Assembly: GCA_002316385.1 (NCBI GenBank)
Contig: DCDL01000001.1
Coordinates: 49,313-113,312, forward strand
Length of the DNA: 64,000 bases
DNA from: Clostridium sp. UBA1056
GTDB lineage: Bacteria; Bacillota; Clostridia; Clostridiales; Clostridiaceae
Reading direction: 5' to 3'
Part shown: in pieces, positions 17,948 through 26,715 of the stretch
How the letters are laid out: every line of letters begins with the position of its first letter
Position numbering within the stretch: the first letter of the stretch is position 1
Translations under genes and position numbers: made by a program
The notes under the pieces: generated by a model
What the model was told of the DNA's origin: nothing
Seen by the model: the letters and a program-made list of their open reading frames with translations, nothing else
Database searches by the model: none

Positions 17948-18541
17948 TTACTCACCATATTTTATACATTTAATTTTATCATCATTGATTTCTAACAAAG
18001 CATACTCTGCATTTTTTAATAACTTCTTATAACAATAAGCAAAACTTAAATTATCACATATAAAAGGAGCCATACATTGAATTAACCCTCCATGACTAAC
18101 TAAAACTATATTTTCATCAGCTTTCATCTTTAAGGACTCAATGAGTTGTAAAAATCTTTCCTTAATTTCATTGTAACTTTCACCATCTTCAAATTTTACA
18201 TCCCACTTTTTATCTATAAGCCATTGATCTACAATTTCTTGCTCCTTCTCAAATGTACTCTCATCACCTGTTTCCTCTAATATTCCTACATCAAATTCCC
18301 TTAAAGCTCCAGTTATTTCAAAATCTAAATTCCACTTATCAGCTATTATTCTTGCTGTTTCCTTTGCTCTCAGTAATGGACTAGAATAAATCTTATGGAT
18401 TTCAATATCTTTAAATTCTAACAATAATCTATCTACTTGTTCAATTCCCTTTTCTGTTAGTCCATACTTTTCTCCTCTGTTGTATAAAATGTTTAACATG
18501 TTCGCTTCGCTTTCTCCATGTCTAACTAACCATACTTTCAT
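17948..18541 (-). CDS. Histidine phosphatase family protein (phosphoglycerate mutase-like)
   Basis: 197 residues from the ATG at 18541, which has GGAGG upstream (the ATG at 18562 does not). The catalytic RHG is VWLVRHGESEAN at the N-terminus. The second Arg is in SSPLLRAKETARII, the Glu in LREFDVGILEE and the second His in VLVSHGGLIQ. These enzymes remove phosphate from small metabolites through a phosphohistidine. A specific substrate (for example alpha-ribazole phosphate or a sugar phosphate) cannot be assigned. The gene is single and is followed by a family A hairpin. Confidence 0.88.
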   Translation of the reverse strand: MKVWLVRHGESEANMLNILYNRGEKYGLTEKGIEQVDRLLLEFKDIEIHKIYSSPLLRAKETARIIADKWNLDFEITGALREFDVGILEETGDESTFEKEQEIVDQWLIDKKWDVKFEDGESYNEIKERFLQLIESLKMKADENIVLVSHGGLIQCMAPFICDNLSFAYCYKKLLKNAEYALLEINDDKIKCIKYGE

Positions 18542-19376
18542 ATTTCCTCCATATAAATGCACTTATTAAACTCTCGTACTCCATTACATCAATAAGCGTT
18601 ATTATAAATTATTATATATGCTGATTTGCTTCAACTAGTTCCATTTCTAAGTAATTATCAATAATTTCTCTTAAGATATTAATAATACTTTAAAGAATTT
18701 TACTAATATCTTGCAAACTCAAAATCTAATTCTTCAATGCTATATCTCATTTTGTCTCAAATAAGTTTTATTTAAAATTTACTTATTCATACACTTTAAT
18801 ATCCTTCTTTAGTTAATTATATTTATAGTACTATCCTCTTGATATTTTTCACGTATTTTTAAAATAACTTTTTCATTTGCTAACTTATCATAGCTACTAT
18901 AAAATTTAAACAAACTCTCCCCCTATCATCATATACTTTGTTATTTCATTATACAAAATAATTAGCTTTTCTACAAATATTTTCTATTTTTGTATATAAT
19001 AATTATTTCAAAAGTTTTATACATATTTTTCAGCATAACTTCATTTATATTTTTACTTTCCTTAATTCTCGTTTTGACTACATAACTTAGAATATAAATA
19101 TTTTACTTAGTTACCTCCACTAATAGTCACTCTATGATCATCATATTTTAAGATATTCTTACTTCACTCTGCCCATTGTAATACCCAATTTTCCATAAAT
19201 AAAGCAACTTCTTAAATAGTTTCATAGGCAAAAAGTTAACTATTTAACTTTTTAACTTTTCTCCTATAAAAATATATAAAATTTAAACTCTTTAAAATTT
19301 TACATATTTCTATTAAATCATAGTAATTTTCCTAAGCTATATACTTTTTGACATAGTGAATAAAATATAATATAAA
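18542..19376. other. Long gene-poor spacer
   Basis: More than 800 bp with no frame that I can support. A minus-strand fragment near 18610-18700 (reading REIIDNYLEMELVEANQHI to a stop) looks like the end of a decayed gene. It also contains the hairpin at 19230. The density of stops in all frames suggests old decay. Confidence 0.45.
19230..19253. terminator. 10-bp perfect hairpin
   Basis: AAAAAGTTAA-ctat-TTAACTTTTT, flanked by T-runs on the plus strand. It lies in a gene-poor spacer, 200 bp beyond the hydrolase gene at 19461. Sequence is close to family C elements. Confidence 0.5.
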
Positions 19377-19410
19377 ATACCGCATATTCTTCTTTGAATA
19401 ATACGGCATT
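19377..19410. repeat. Hairpin repeat family A, copy 2
   Basis: Arms ATACCGCATATTC and TGAATAATACGGCAT; one stem position mismatches. Lies about 50 bp after the stop of the alpha/beta hydrolase at 19461 on the minus strand. Confidence 0.8.
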
Positions 19411-19460
19411 CTACATGTAGTTATATGAGTGTTTTTTATTTTATTGTTAAGATAAGGTAT

Positions 19461-20216
19461 CTATATTAAGTATTTAGTAAACCAATTATTAACTAAATCA
19501 ATTAAAATCTCATACTCTTCTAGAAAGCTATGACTAGCACCATCAATAACCTCTAATTTAGAGTTATTAGAAAGTAACTTCATTGCCCTTCTAGATCTTT
19601 CACAAAGAAGCCTCTCCTCTTCATCGCTATTCCCATGAATTATTAAAATTGGACAGGTAATATCCTTTAGAAGCTCCTTTTGATTAATTGACCCGAAATC
19701 AGTTAACATTTGCTTATCAATTATAACTTTTTCTCTTAATCCATCATCTACAGTTTCTGTTATATGTCCTTTTTCATTTAATTCTTCCATTTGCCCTTCT
19801 GTAAAAATTTCATTCCAATTATAATACATTGAATCGGTCAACGCTCCTGATAAAACCATTGTTACAATTTCAGATGTAAAACATCTTAGACATACTAATG
19901 TACCAAGACTATGTCCATATAAAGCAATTTTTTTATATCCTTTTGATTTCATGAATGTGATTGCAGATTTTAAGTCGTCTACCTCATTTTCAACTTTCAA
20001 ATTTTCATCTTCACTTTCTCCACAGCCACTAAAATCAAAAGTAAAAGCATTAATACCAGACCTATTCAATACTCTAATCAGTCTTTCAAACCTTCCTTTT
20101 GAATATCTATTAGATAGAAATCCATGGCACATAATAATTATAGAATCACCTTCTGATGTATATAGGTTTCCAGCTAATGTTAAATTTTTAGAATTATTAA
20201 ATGTTAATCTTTTCAT
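19461..20216 (-). CDS. Alpha/beta hydrolase (serine aminopeptidase S33-like)
   Basis: 251 residues. Seen in order: oxyanion loop MCHGFLSNRYSKGR, FDFSGCGESEDE, the nucleophile elbow LYGHSLGT (Ser about 101), the acid in IIHGNSDEEE and the His in DGASHSFLE. These motifs fit the serine aminopeptidase/acylglycerol lipase-like branch. The RBS AAAGGAGA is good. Cytoplasmic, no signal peptide. Substrate unknown. It follows the next hydrolase gene on the same strand (81 bp gap), so the two may be co-transcribed. Confidence 0.88.
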   Translation of the reverse strand: MKRLTFNNSKNLTLAGNLYTSEGDSIIIMCHGFLSNRYSKGRFERLIRVLNRSGINAFTFDFSGCGESEDENLKVENEVDDLKSAITFMKSKGYKKIALYGHSLGTLVCLRCFTSEIVTMVLSGALTDSMYYNWNEIFTEGQMEELNEKGHITETVDDGLREKVIIDKQMLTDFGSINQKELLKDITCPILIIHGNSDEEERLLCERSRRAMKLLSNNSKLEVIDGASHSFLEEYEILIDLVNNWFTKYLI

Positions 20217-20297
20217 ATAAATCTCCTTTAATTAAGTATATCATCTTAACTCTTTAGTATTTATAATTTTCATTGCACATCACTATAATATAAGCTT

Positions 20298-21110
20298 CTA
20301 TTCCTCAACAAACTTCATTATTTCTTCATTAAATTTTTCTTTCTGATCATAAAATGATCCATGACCACTATATTTGAATGGTACAAGTTTTGAATTTCTA
20401 ATACACTGATTTTGAATTTCACCTAATTCAAACAGTACAACCTTATCATGAATACCATGAATAATTAATGTTGGAACATTTATTGTTTCTAGATCAGAAA
20501 ACAGTACTTCATCTATCCAAGTATTTGCAATAGCTGCTGTGGACCATCCCGCTGCTTGTAATCCAAGATTAAAGAACCACTGAGAAAATGGTTCAGATAT
20601 ATATTGGAAGAAAAATGTATCTCCAAAATCTCTCAGCATTTTGGGACGATCAGTATATGTCCCTTCAATAATTTTGATAACATCTTCTCTATCCAATCCA
20701 TAAGGAAAGTTTTCGCGCTTAATAAGACTAGGTGCTGCTGCAGATATAAGAACCAATTTCGATACCCCATATCCTTTATGACGAGCCATATATCTAATAG
20801 CTATAGCTCCTCCTGTTGAATGTCCTGTCAGTGTGAAATCTCTAAGATTTAGAGCTTCTACTACGCATCTAACATCATCTGATAAGCGGTCATAGTCATA
20901 TCCATTATAAGGCTTATCAGAATCCCCAAAGCCTCTAGTATCTATTCCTATACATCTATACCCATACTTTGGAAGTTGGTCAAACTGATATTCAAATAAA
21001 TTATGACTACCAGGCCAACCATGTAAAAATAGAATTGTTCTTTTTCCTTCTGGATTAAGATCCTCTACATAAATTTTCACATTCGGTTCAACTTTAATAT
21101 AATATCCCAC
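20298..21110 (-). CDS. Alpha/beta hydrolase (non-haem chloroperoxidase/esterase-like)
   Basis: 270 residues, starting at GTG (GGAGG six bases upstream). Motifs: FLHGWPGSHNLFEYQ (oxyanion loop), GIDTRGFGDSDKP, nucleophile elbow TGHSTGGA, the acid in IIHGIHDKVV and the His in YSGHGSFYD. This set is typical of the cofactor-free haloperoxidase/arylesterase group. Most members are esterases in practice. Substrate unknown. It is the upstream gene of a hydrolase pair. Confidence 0.88.
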   Translation of the reverse strand: MGYYIKVEPNVKIYVEDLNPEGKRTILFLHGWPGSHNLFEYQFDQLPKYGYRCIGIDTRGFGDSDKPYNGYDYDRLSDDVRCVVEALNLRDFTLTGHSTGGAIAIRYMARHKGYGVSKLVLISAAAPSLIKRENFPYGLDREDVIKIIEGTYTDRPKMLRDFGDTFFFQYISEPFSQWFFNLGLQAAGWSTAAIANTWIDEVLFSDLETINVPTLIIHGIHDKVVLFELGEIQNQCIRNSKLVPFKYSGHGSFYDQKEKFNEEIMKFVEE

Positions 21111-21499
21111 CTATTACCTCCATCAATGAAATAAGTATATTGACAGATTATTCACCAGGCAATATTTTGTGAGTATTTTTATGATGATTGTCCAATATAT
21201 TATCAACTTTTCAATAAATCATCATTATCCAATTTGAATTATATGCGATTATTAACTAGTAACTGTATTATAAAATTCTTTTAACTCCCTTTTAAATATA
21301 TTCTTTAATTAGTTCCATTAATTATAAAAATGTATTTAAAATTAAATATGGATATTACACTGTGGTAAATAATGGTATAATGAATTTATAGATTATTAAA
21401 TCTGATTAATGTAAACATTAAATAACAATTAATAAAATTATAAAAGCACAGTTATATATCAAATGAATTATTCTAACAAAGAAAGGAGTTAATACTATT
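21111..21499. other. Divergent promoter region
   Basis: Lies between the minus-strand hydrolase and the plus-strand acetyltransferase leader. A TATAAT at 21376-21381 with TTACAC 15 bp upstream is a plausible promoter for the leader transcript. No gene is seen. Confidence 0.45.
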
Positions 21500-21541
21500 A
21501 TGGAAAGCATTAAATCAATTATTTTAGAACCTCCTAGATAA
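21500..21541 (+). CDS. Thirteen-residue leader peptide
   Basis: ATG with an AAAGGAG site ten bases upstream encodes MESIKSIILEPPR followed by TAA. It is the only well-started frame in the leader of the acetyltransferase mRNA. The Pro-Pro pair is a known cause of ribosome pausing. Bases ACCTC within its last codons can pair with GAGGT at 21570-21574, next to the segment that masks the acetyltransferase RBS. The peptide probably exists to place a ribosome on the RNA; its product need not have a function. Confidence 0.6.
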   Translation: MESIKSIILEPPR

Positions 21542-21572
21542 CATGTATTCTTTAATATTAAGATTCCAAGAG

Positions 21573-21630
21573 GTCCTCCTTATATAATTTCATAAATCTA
21601 TTTAATAACTCTATTAAATTTTAGGAGGAC
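21573..21630 (+). promoter_or_regulatory. RBS-masking hairpin (translation attenuator-like)
   Basis: GTCCTCCT (21573-21580) is perfectly complementary to AGGAGGAC (21623-21630), which is the RBS of the acetyltransferase starting at 21637. An inner AATTT/AAATT pairing (21586/21616) could extend the stem. When folded, the ribosome would be excluded. Together with the leader peptide this is the arrangement seen in inducible resistance genes such as cat and erm. Confidence 0.65.
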
Positions 21631-21636
21631 AATACA

Positions 21637-22233
21637 ATGAAAGAAGTAGAAAAGCTCATATTAAATAAAGAAAGTGAAAATCATACCATTTTATGTATGG
21701 CTGATGGAATTTCAATTCGTAAGATGGGGGATACATCTTTTGACTATTCCTTAATGGCGAAATGGTTAAGTGACCCTGAAGTTCTTTTTTATTATGAGGG
21801 TAGAGATAATGCTTTTAGCATAGATAGAATAAAAGAAAAATACTCTCCAAGAATTTTAGGAGAAGAAGCTGTTACTCCTTGTATTATTGAACTTAATGAT
21901 AAACCTATTGGCTATGTTCAATATTATTATGAAAATGAAAAGAAGGAACTTGGAGCTAAAAACTATGAAACTCCCTATGGAATTGATGTCTTTATAGGAG
22001 AAACAATTTATCAAAATCAAGGAATGGGAACAAAAGCCTTAAAGCTTTTAATTAAATACTTATTTGAAGTAAAAAATGCTGATGTTATTCTCATAGACCC
22101 TCAAACCTGGAATAATCGTGCCATTAAATGTTATGAGAAATGCGGATTCAAGGCTATTAAAATCCTTGAAAAAAGAGAACTTCATGAAGGTGAATATAGA
22201 GATAATTTAATAATGCATCTAGTTAGAAATTAA
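21637..22233 (+). CDS. AAC(6')-like aminoglycoside N-acetyltransferase (GNAT)
   Basis: 198 residues. The C-terminal half matches AAC(6')-type enzymes: GIDVFIGETIYQNQGMGTKA (acetyl-CoA site), then DPQTWNNRAIKCYEKCGF and the end HEGEYRDNLIMHL. The N-terminal half has the WLSDPEVLFYYEGRD segment common in this group. It would acetylate a 6'-amino group of aminoglycosides; activity is inferred. The start has an ideal RBS that is complementary to an upstream CCTCCT segment, so translation is likely regulated. It lies on the opposite strand from neighbours on its left. Confidence 0.85.
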   Translation: MKEVEKLILNKESENHTILCMADGISIRKMGDTSFDYSLMAKWLSDPEVLFYYEGRDNAFSIDRIKEKYSPRILGEEAVTPCIIELNDKPIGYVQYYYENEKKELGAKNYETPYGIDVFIGETIYQNQGMGTKALKLLIKYLFEVKNADVILIDPQTWNNRAIKCYEKCGFKAIKILEKRELHEGEYRDNLIMHLVRN

Positions 22234-22284
22234 TACATGTACTTACTATTTAATTAAAAATCTTATATAAAAGGATGTGTTTTT

Positions 22285-22401
22285 TTGAAAAATTATTCTT
22301 TTCTGGATTTAGGTAAATATTTATTAATTACTATTCCCGCATCCTATTTGTTAGGAGTAATAATTATGTTTATAATTCAATGTTGGAGGTTTTTTATATG
22401 A
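22285..22401 (+). CDS. Tiny membrane peptide translationally coupled to signal peptidase
   Basis: 38 residues, starting at TTG with AAAGGATG upstream. It has one hydrophobic helix (YLLITIPASYLLGVIIMFII) and short charged ends. The stop TGA overlaps the ATG of the signal peptidase gene (ATGA), a classic coupling overlap. It is too short to assign to a family. The frame, RBS and overlap together support a real gene. A role as assembly partner of the peptidase is inference. Confidence 0.6.
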   Translation: MKNYSFLDLGKYLLITIPASYLLGVIIMFIIQCWRFFI

Positions 22402-22913
22402 AAGAATGGTTACAAAGAGAATCTATTTCTAAACCAGTATTTTCGCTAATGATTATTTTAATCTCCATTACATTTGTTTTACATGGAGGAATTTTAATTT
22501 TAAAAATGGGAATATACTCCGGAATTGGCGTGGGAGATTCTATGATGAAAACTTTATCAAATGAATCCAAACTACTTTTTATAAAATCTGATTTCAAAGA
22601 AATTAAACGAGGAGATTTGGTTACTTTTCCCATCAATCGTAATGGAGAAAGTCTCCAAGCTCTTAAACGAGTTGTAGCACTTCCTAATGAGACTATAAAG
22701 ATTAAAGAAAGTAATGTATATATTAATGGAGAACTTTTAGATGAACCCTATGCATATTATATTCAACCAAGTAAAGATGATTTGAATCTCACAGTGCCAG
22801 ATGATGGATACTTCGTCATGGGTGATAATAGAATTGTTAGCTTAGACTCTCGCATATTAGGATCAATTTCAAAGACTTCAATAGATTCTGTAGTATTAAA
22901 ATTTAAGAAATAG
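22398..22913 (+). CDS. lepB: Signal peptidase I
   Basis: 171 residues from the ATG at 22398 (GGAGG upstream), giving one N-terminal membrane helix (about 14-37) and an external catalytic domain. The nucleophile is Ser48 in GVGDSMMKTL and the general base is Lys90 in LKRVVALP. The box E motif is seen as MGDNR, followed by SLDSR. It removes signal peptides from exported proteins at the outer membrane face. The active-site motif GDSM is normal for Gram-positive type I enzymes, though the usual following Pro is Met here. Many clostridia carry several copies; this one is not in an obvious secretion operon. Confidence 0.92.
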   Translation: MKEWLQRESISKPVFSLMIILISITFVLHGGILILKMGIYSGIGVGDSMMKTLSNESKLLFIKSDFKEIKRGDLVTFPINRNGESLQALKRVVALPNETIKIKESNVYINGELLDEPYAYYIQPSKDDLNLTVPDDGYFVMGDNRIVSLDSRILGSISKTSIDSVVLKFKK

Positions 22914-22941
22914 CTCCTAAATAATTGTTATACATTAAAAA

Positions 22942-22979
22942 TAGGAATAGATATACTCCTAACAATATATCTATTCCTA
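22942..22979. terminator. 14-bp perfect hairpin after lepB
   Basis: TAGGAATAGATATA and TATATCTATTCCTA pair perfectly around a ten-base loop, 29 bp after the lepB stop. The T-run is poor, but the stem is long. Confidence 0.65.
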
Positions 22980-23032
22980 CAATATTAAACCTCATTCAAT
23001 TTTATTTTGTAAATTCATTGCTTTTCTTATGG

Positions 23033-23085
23033 GGCTTTCGCAAAATATATTACTAACCTTATATAAAATATTGAAGATGCACTTT
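23033..23085. repeat. Repeat family B, copy 2
   Basis: Shares GCAAAATATATTACTAA and the following CTTATATAA-ATATT part with copy 1 at 4638 (two differences in 33 bases). The outer arms (GGCTTTCG and GATGCACTTT) no longer pair well, so this copy is partly degraded. It lies at the 3' end of the GNAT gene that follows. Confidence 0.65.
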
Positions 23086-23096
23086 AATTTTACTTC

Positions 23097-23615
23097 TTAA
23101 TTTTCTTCTAAAAACTTAGCCATTAGTAGCGTGTTTATATATTCACCTTTCATTTTTATGTTTTTATTCTTTCTTCCCTCTTCTATAAATCCAAATTTTT
23201 TATAAAGTGCTATGGCTGGTATATTCTCTTCAAATACCTCTAATTCAATTTTCTCAACTTGATTTTCTTTGCACCACTTTATAACCTCTTCCATTAACAA
23301 AGTCCCTATTTTTAGACCGCTATACTCCTTTAAAATTGTTATTCCAAATTCTGCAACATGGCTTATTCTCTTAGTCTTACTCTTTTGTAATGTGGTAGAT
23401 CCTACTATTTTCCCCTCTACCTCTGCTACTAAAAATAAAGATGTCTTTTTAATATATTCTGCCTCATCTTCAGCTGTTAAATCAAATTCCTCTGGCTCTT
23501 TAGGAAAGAAACTTACCTCACCCATTACCTGTTTCACTAACATTACAATCTCATCTGCATCTTCCACAGTGGCATTTCTAATTATAAGTTTATTGTCATT
23601 TTTTATTTTAAGCAT
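23097..23615 (-). CDS. GNAT-family N-acetyltransferase
   Basis: 172 residues. The acetyl-CoA loop is KEYSGLKIGTLLMEEVIKWC (about 105-124), preceded by the beta4 strand SHVAEFGITI and followed by EENIPAIALYKKFGF. This resembles the L-amino acid/phosphinothricin acetyltransferase-like group. The acceptor is unknown. It is convergent with lepB; a family B element and hairpin separate them. Confidence 0.87.
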   Translation of the reverse strand: MLKIKNDNKLIIRNATVEDADEIVMLVKQVMGEVSFFPKEPEEFDLTAEDEAEYIKKTSLFLVAEVEGKIVGSTTLQKSKTKRISHVAEFGITILKEYSGLKIGTLLMEEVIKWCKENQVEKIELEVFEENIPAIALYKKFGFIEEGRKNKNIKMKGEYINTLLMAKFLEEN

Positions 23616-24044
23616 ATTTATAACACCTTTCTATAACCGTTAAATTTTTAATAAACCTAACCATTTTATTTACCTTTCTACTGAACCTATACCTTCAACT
23701 TTCCTTAAATATTCAATCATCTTTTCATCATCCTCATTACAGTAAGAGTATCCAAAATAATTTACTACATCAATAACTAAGATTCTAATTTATTTAAGGA
23801 TATATTTTTATAAGATTTAACTAAAATTCTAAACGAGTTATTATATTATTACTTATAATCAATATTTTACCACATATATCTAGATTAAGAGTAGAATAAT
23901 TTTTTATATTTTCATACATGTAATCATTTACTCTAAGCCATAAATAAGGTAATATTATTATATACTATACTTACTTTTTTTAATAAATCTTATATAAATT
24001 GGACTTATCTAATCATCTATTATTTAATGAAAGGATTGGTGGAT
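23616..24044. other. Spacer with a decayed gene end
   Basis: On the minus strand, 23670-23776 reads VIDVVNYFGYSYCNEDD and on to a stop at 23670, and a second frame just upstream (to about 23835) reads FRILVKSYKNISLNKLE. Together they look like the frameshifted C-terminus of a lost gene. No start or RBS is left. The rest holds the promoter of the peptidase gene. Confidence 0.45.
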
Positions 24045-25298
24045 ATGAATAAAGACTTTTTCAAAAAAAATAGGCTTAAGTTATTAATGGAGTTAGCCAA
24101 TGGATCTATATTAATAATGTTTGCAGGAAAAGCACCAAAGAAATCAAACGACTACAATTATAGGTTCACACCAAACAGAAACTTCTATTATTTATGTGGA
24201 ATTGATGAGGAATACATAAATCTTGTAGTTATTAAAGACAAGAGTGGGAATATAGATGAAAGAATTTATATTAGACAGCATGATGAGAAAAGATCTAAGT
24301 GGATAGGAAAAAGCATTAGTGTAGACGAGGCTAAAAAAATATCAGGGATAGATGATATTAGATATATAGATGACTTTAATAGTGACTTAAATAGTCTAAT
24401 TTCAACTAAAAATTTAACACATATATATTTAGATCTAGAGAAAGATTCCTATGAAGATAACTTAACTCCTACAGGCCACTTTGCAAAGGATTTAAAAGAA
24501 AGATACTCTCAAGTTTCTGTGCATAATGTATATCCTAAATTATGCATTTTAAGAATGTGTAAAGAAAAAGAGGAAATAAAAGAAATTAAAGTTGCTATAG
24601 AAAAGACAAGATTAGGAATAGAGGCTATGATGAAAAGTGCTAGGCCTAGTATTATGGAATATCAACTTGAATCTTACTTTGACTTCGAACTAAAAAATAA
24701 TGGTGTGAAAGATTTTTCATTCCCAAGCATAATTGCAAGCGGACAAAATGGAACAGTTCTTCATTATGAGGATAATAATTGTGAAATTGAAGATAACTCT
24801 TTAGTTTTATGTGATGTTGGTGCTGCATGGAATTATTATCATGGAGATATAACAAGAACTTTCCCTATTAATGGTAAATTTACTGAGAAACAAAAACAAA
24901 TATACAACGTAGTTTTAAATGCTGAGCTTGAAACCATAAAAGCACTTGGACCTGGACATACATTTATATCTATAAATGAAGTTACGAAAAAAGCCTTAGC
25001 AGAGGGTCTAATTGAGCTTGGTATAATGAAGGATGAAAGTGAATTATCTAATTATTATTACCATCAAGTAAGTCATCATCTAGGATTAGACACCCATGAT
25101 GTAGAAGATTACGATGCCCCATTTGAAGAAGGCATGGTACTTACAGTAGAACCTGGATTATATTTATCGGAGGAAGGCATCGGCATAAGAATAGAAGATG
25201 ATGTAATTATAACTAAAGATGGTTGTAAGGTCTTATCTGATGGAATTATAAAAACTATTGAAGATATTGAAGAATTCATGAAAAATGCTAAGAAGTAA
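24045..25298 (+). CDS. pepP: Xaa-Pro aminopeptidase (M24B)
   Basis: 417 residues from the ATG at 24045, which has GGTGG upstream (the ATG at 24027 has none). An N-terminal creatinase-like domain (about 1-165, with the RFTPNRNFYYLCG signature of aminopeptidase P) precedes the pita-bread catalytic domain. The five metal ligands are seen: Asp in CDVGAAWNYY, Asp in GDITRTFP, His in SHHLGLDTHD, Glu in TVEPGLYL and Glu in IRIEDDV. It removes N-terminal residues preceding proline from peptides in the cytoplasm. Gene stands alone and ends at a strong terminator. Confidence 0.93.
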   Translation: MNKDFFKKNRLKLLMELANGSILIMFAGKAPKKSNDYNYRFTPNRNFYYLCGIDEEYINLVVIKDKSGNIDERIYIRQHDEKRSKWIGKSISVDEAKKISGIDDIRYIDDFNSDLNSLISTKNLTHIYLDLEKDSYEDNLTPTGHFAKDLKERYSQVSVHNVYPKLCILRMCKEKEEIKEIKVAIEKTRLGIEAMMKSARPSIMEYQLESYFDFELKNNGVKDFSFPSIIASGQNGTVLHYEDNNCEIEDNSLVLCDVGAAWNYYHGDITRTFPINGKFTEKQKQIYNVVLNAELETIKALGPGHTFISINEVTKKALAEGLIELGIMKDESELSNYYYHQVSHHLGLDTHDVEDYDAPFEEGMVLTVEPGLYLSEEGIGIRIEDDVIITKDGCKVLSDGIIKTIEDIEEFMKNAKK

Positions 25299-25359
25299 AT
25301 AAACTTCATATAATTATTTAAACTTTTTAAAATAGAAGTAGTGGATTTATATAATATAA

Positions 25360-25403
25360 GGAGAGTAAATAGATTTGTGTAACCACAAATTTATTTCTCT
25401 CCT
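25360..25403. terminator. Strong bidirectional terminator
   Basis: GGAGAGTAAATAGATTTGTG and CACAAATTTATTTCTCTCC pair with two mismatches, followed by TTTTTCTT on the plus strand. It ends pepP and, from the other side, the minus-strand gene at 25436. Confidence 0.85.
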
Positions 25404-25435
25404 TTTTCTTAATATATAATTCCTTATTTTAGTTT

Positions 25436-26242
25436 TTATTTGATAATTAAATCTCCAAATAGAAAATTAAAGGTTTCATTTGATATACTTGTAAACTTTC
25501 TAGGTGTAGAATATTCGCTTTCTAAATTAAGACTTTTCCATGTAGCAGTCCAAATTAGATATTTATCTAATGGTAACATATCCTTTACCTTCAGATGACA
25601 CCCATCTCGAACTAATAAACCATCCTTAGCTATTTTTTCAATATCAAAGTATAATCTTACACCAGTTCTATATTCCTTATCTTCGTCCATGATAATTTTA
25701 TTGCTCTCCTTAGATAATATAACAATCTCACTTGAAACATTACAATTTGAAAGCATAATATAATCCCTATAATCCTCTGGATCTCTAAGAAGTTCACCAA
25801 TTGGCTGTTTTGTATAATTACTTTCTTCTTTTTTTAGCCTATTCCAAGATTTTAAGCATCCATCCTTTTTTATTTTCTCCCACCCTTCCCTTGTAGTACT
25901 ATGTATCATAACCTTAGGTTCATTTTCTCTTAATAATGCTTCATTATAATGATGATTTTCATAAGCTTCCTTTGCTTTAATTAAGTCTTCTTCATCTACT
26001 GATAAAATCATATTCTTACAGTAGCTATTTTCATATTCTATAAAATCCATGAGGTTCAATTCCCACTGAGTATGCTTTTTACTAACCTTTAAAGAATAAA
26101 CAGATGAATTTCCCTTACCATTCACAATTTCATAATTTTCAGAATTAGTCAAACAAAATACAATCCAATCACCATTGTATCTTTCTTCTGTGAATGGATT
26201 AATATGTTTTGGCTCAAACCCTGGCTCTGTTATATATATCAA
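25436..26242 (-). CDS. Uncharacterised protein with KptA/ART-like motif
   Basis: 268 residues, starting at TTG (GGGGG seven bases upstream). The family is known to me only as hypothetical. The centre reads VMIHSTTREGWEKIKKDG, which resembles the H-x-T and following helix of the RNA 2'-phosphotransferase (Tpt1/KptA) and related ADP-ribosyltransferase folds. Later blocks (TGVRLYFDIEKIAKDGLL, RDGCHLKVKD, LIWTATW) look conserved and structured. No membrane helix. If the fold is right, it would use NAD. This is motif resemblance only. The gene stands alone between a terminator and a long spacer. Confidence 0.55.
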   Translation of the reverse strand: MIYITEPGFEPKHINPFTEERYNGDWIVFCLTNSENYEIVNGKGNSSVYSLKVSKKHTQWELNLMDFIEYENSYCKNMILSVDEEDLIKAKEAYENHHYNEALLRENEPKVMIHSTTREGWEKIKKDGCLKSWNRLKKEESNYTKQPIGELLRDPEDYRDYIMLSNCNVSSEIVILSKESNKIIMDEDKEYRTGVRLYFDIEKIAKDGLLVRDGCHLKVKDMLPLDKYLIWTATWKSLNLESEYSTPRKFTSISNETFNFLFGDLIIK

Positions 26243-26715
26243 AAGCTTTCCCCCATTCTTTTCTTTAGATAATTGCTACTAATTATTATACTTATTTTTA
26301 TAATATATTATATCATATTTTCTAAATACTCATTATTAAATTTTTATTTAATAACGTACTGAGTTTAATAACTATAATCTATTTACTTTACATCTTCCTG
26401 ATAGTATTATTCATTCAATTCAACTTTTTCTCCATTGGTTTCAGTTACATTTACTAGTGTAATCTAAGATTATAAGTAAATTTAATGTAGAAACTTTATT
26501 GAAACATATATATTTAAAAACTTATTAGATTTATATAACTAAGTGCAAAGATACTAATCAAGTATTTATTCAATATACCTATTATCTATTTCTTAAAAAG
26601 GCGTATACCAATCTAATGAATTGTAGTAAAATATTTCTAACGAGTTCATGCCGTATTTACTTTTCTAATTGGTAAATTTCATGCTATAAGCTACAATTAT
26701 TAAAATGAGGAAGTG
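26243..26715. other. Divergent intergenic region
   Basis: Separates the minus-strand hypothetical gene from the plus-strand kinase. AT-rich, no gene, no hairpin of note. It must carry the promoters of both genes. Confidence 0.5.
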
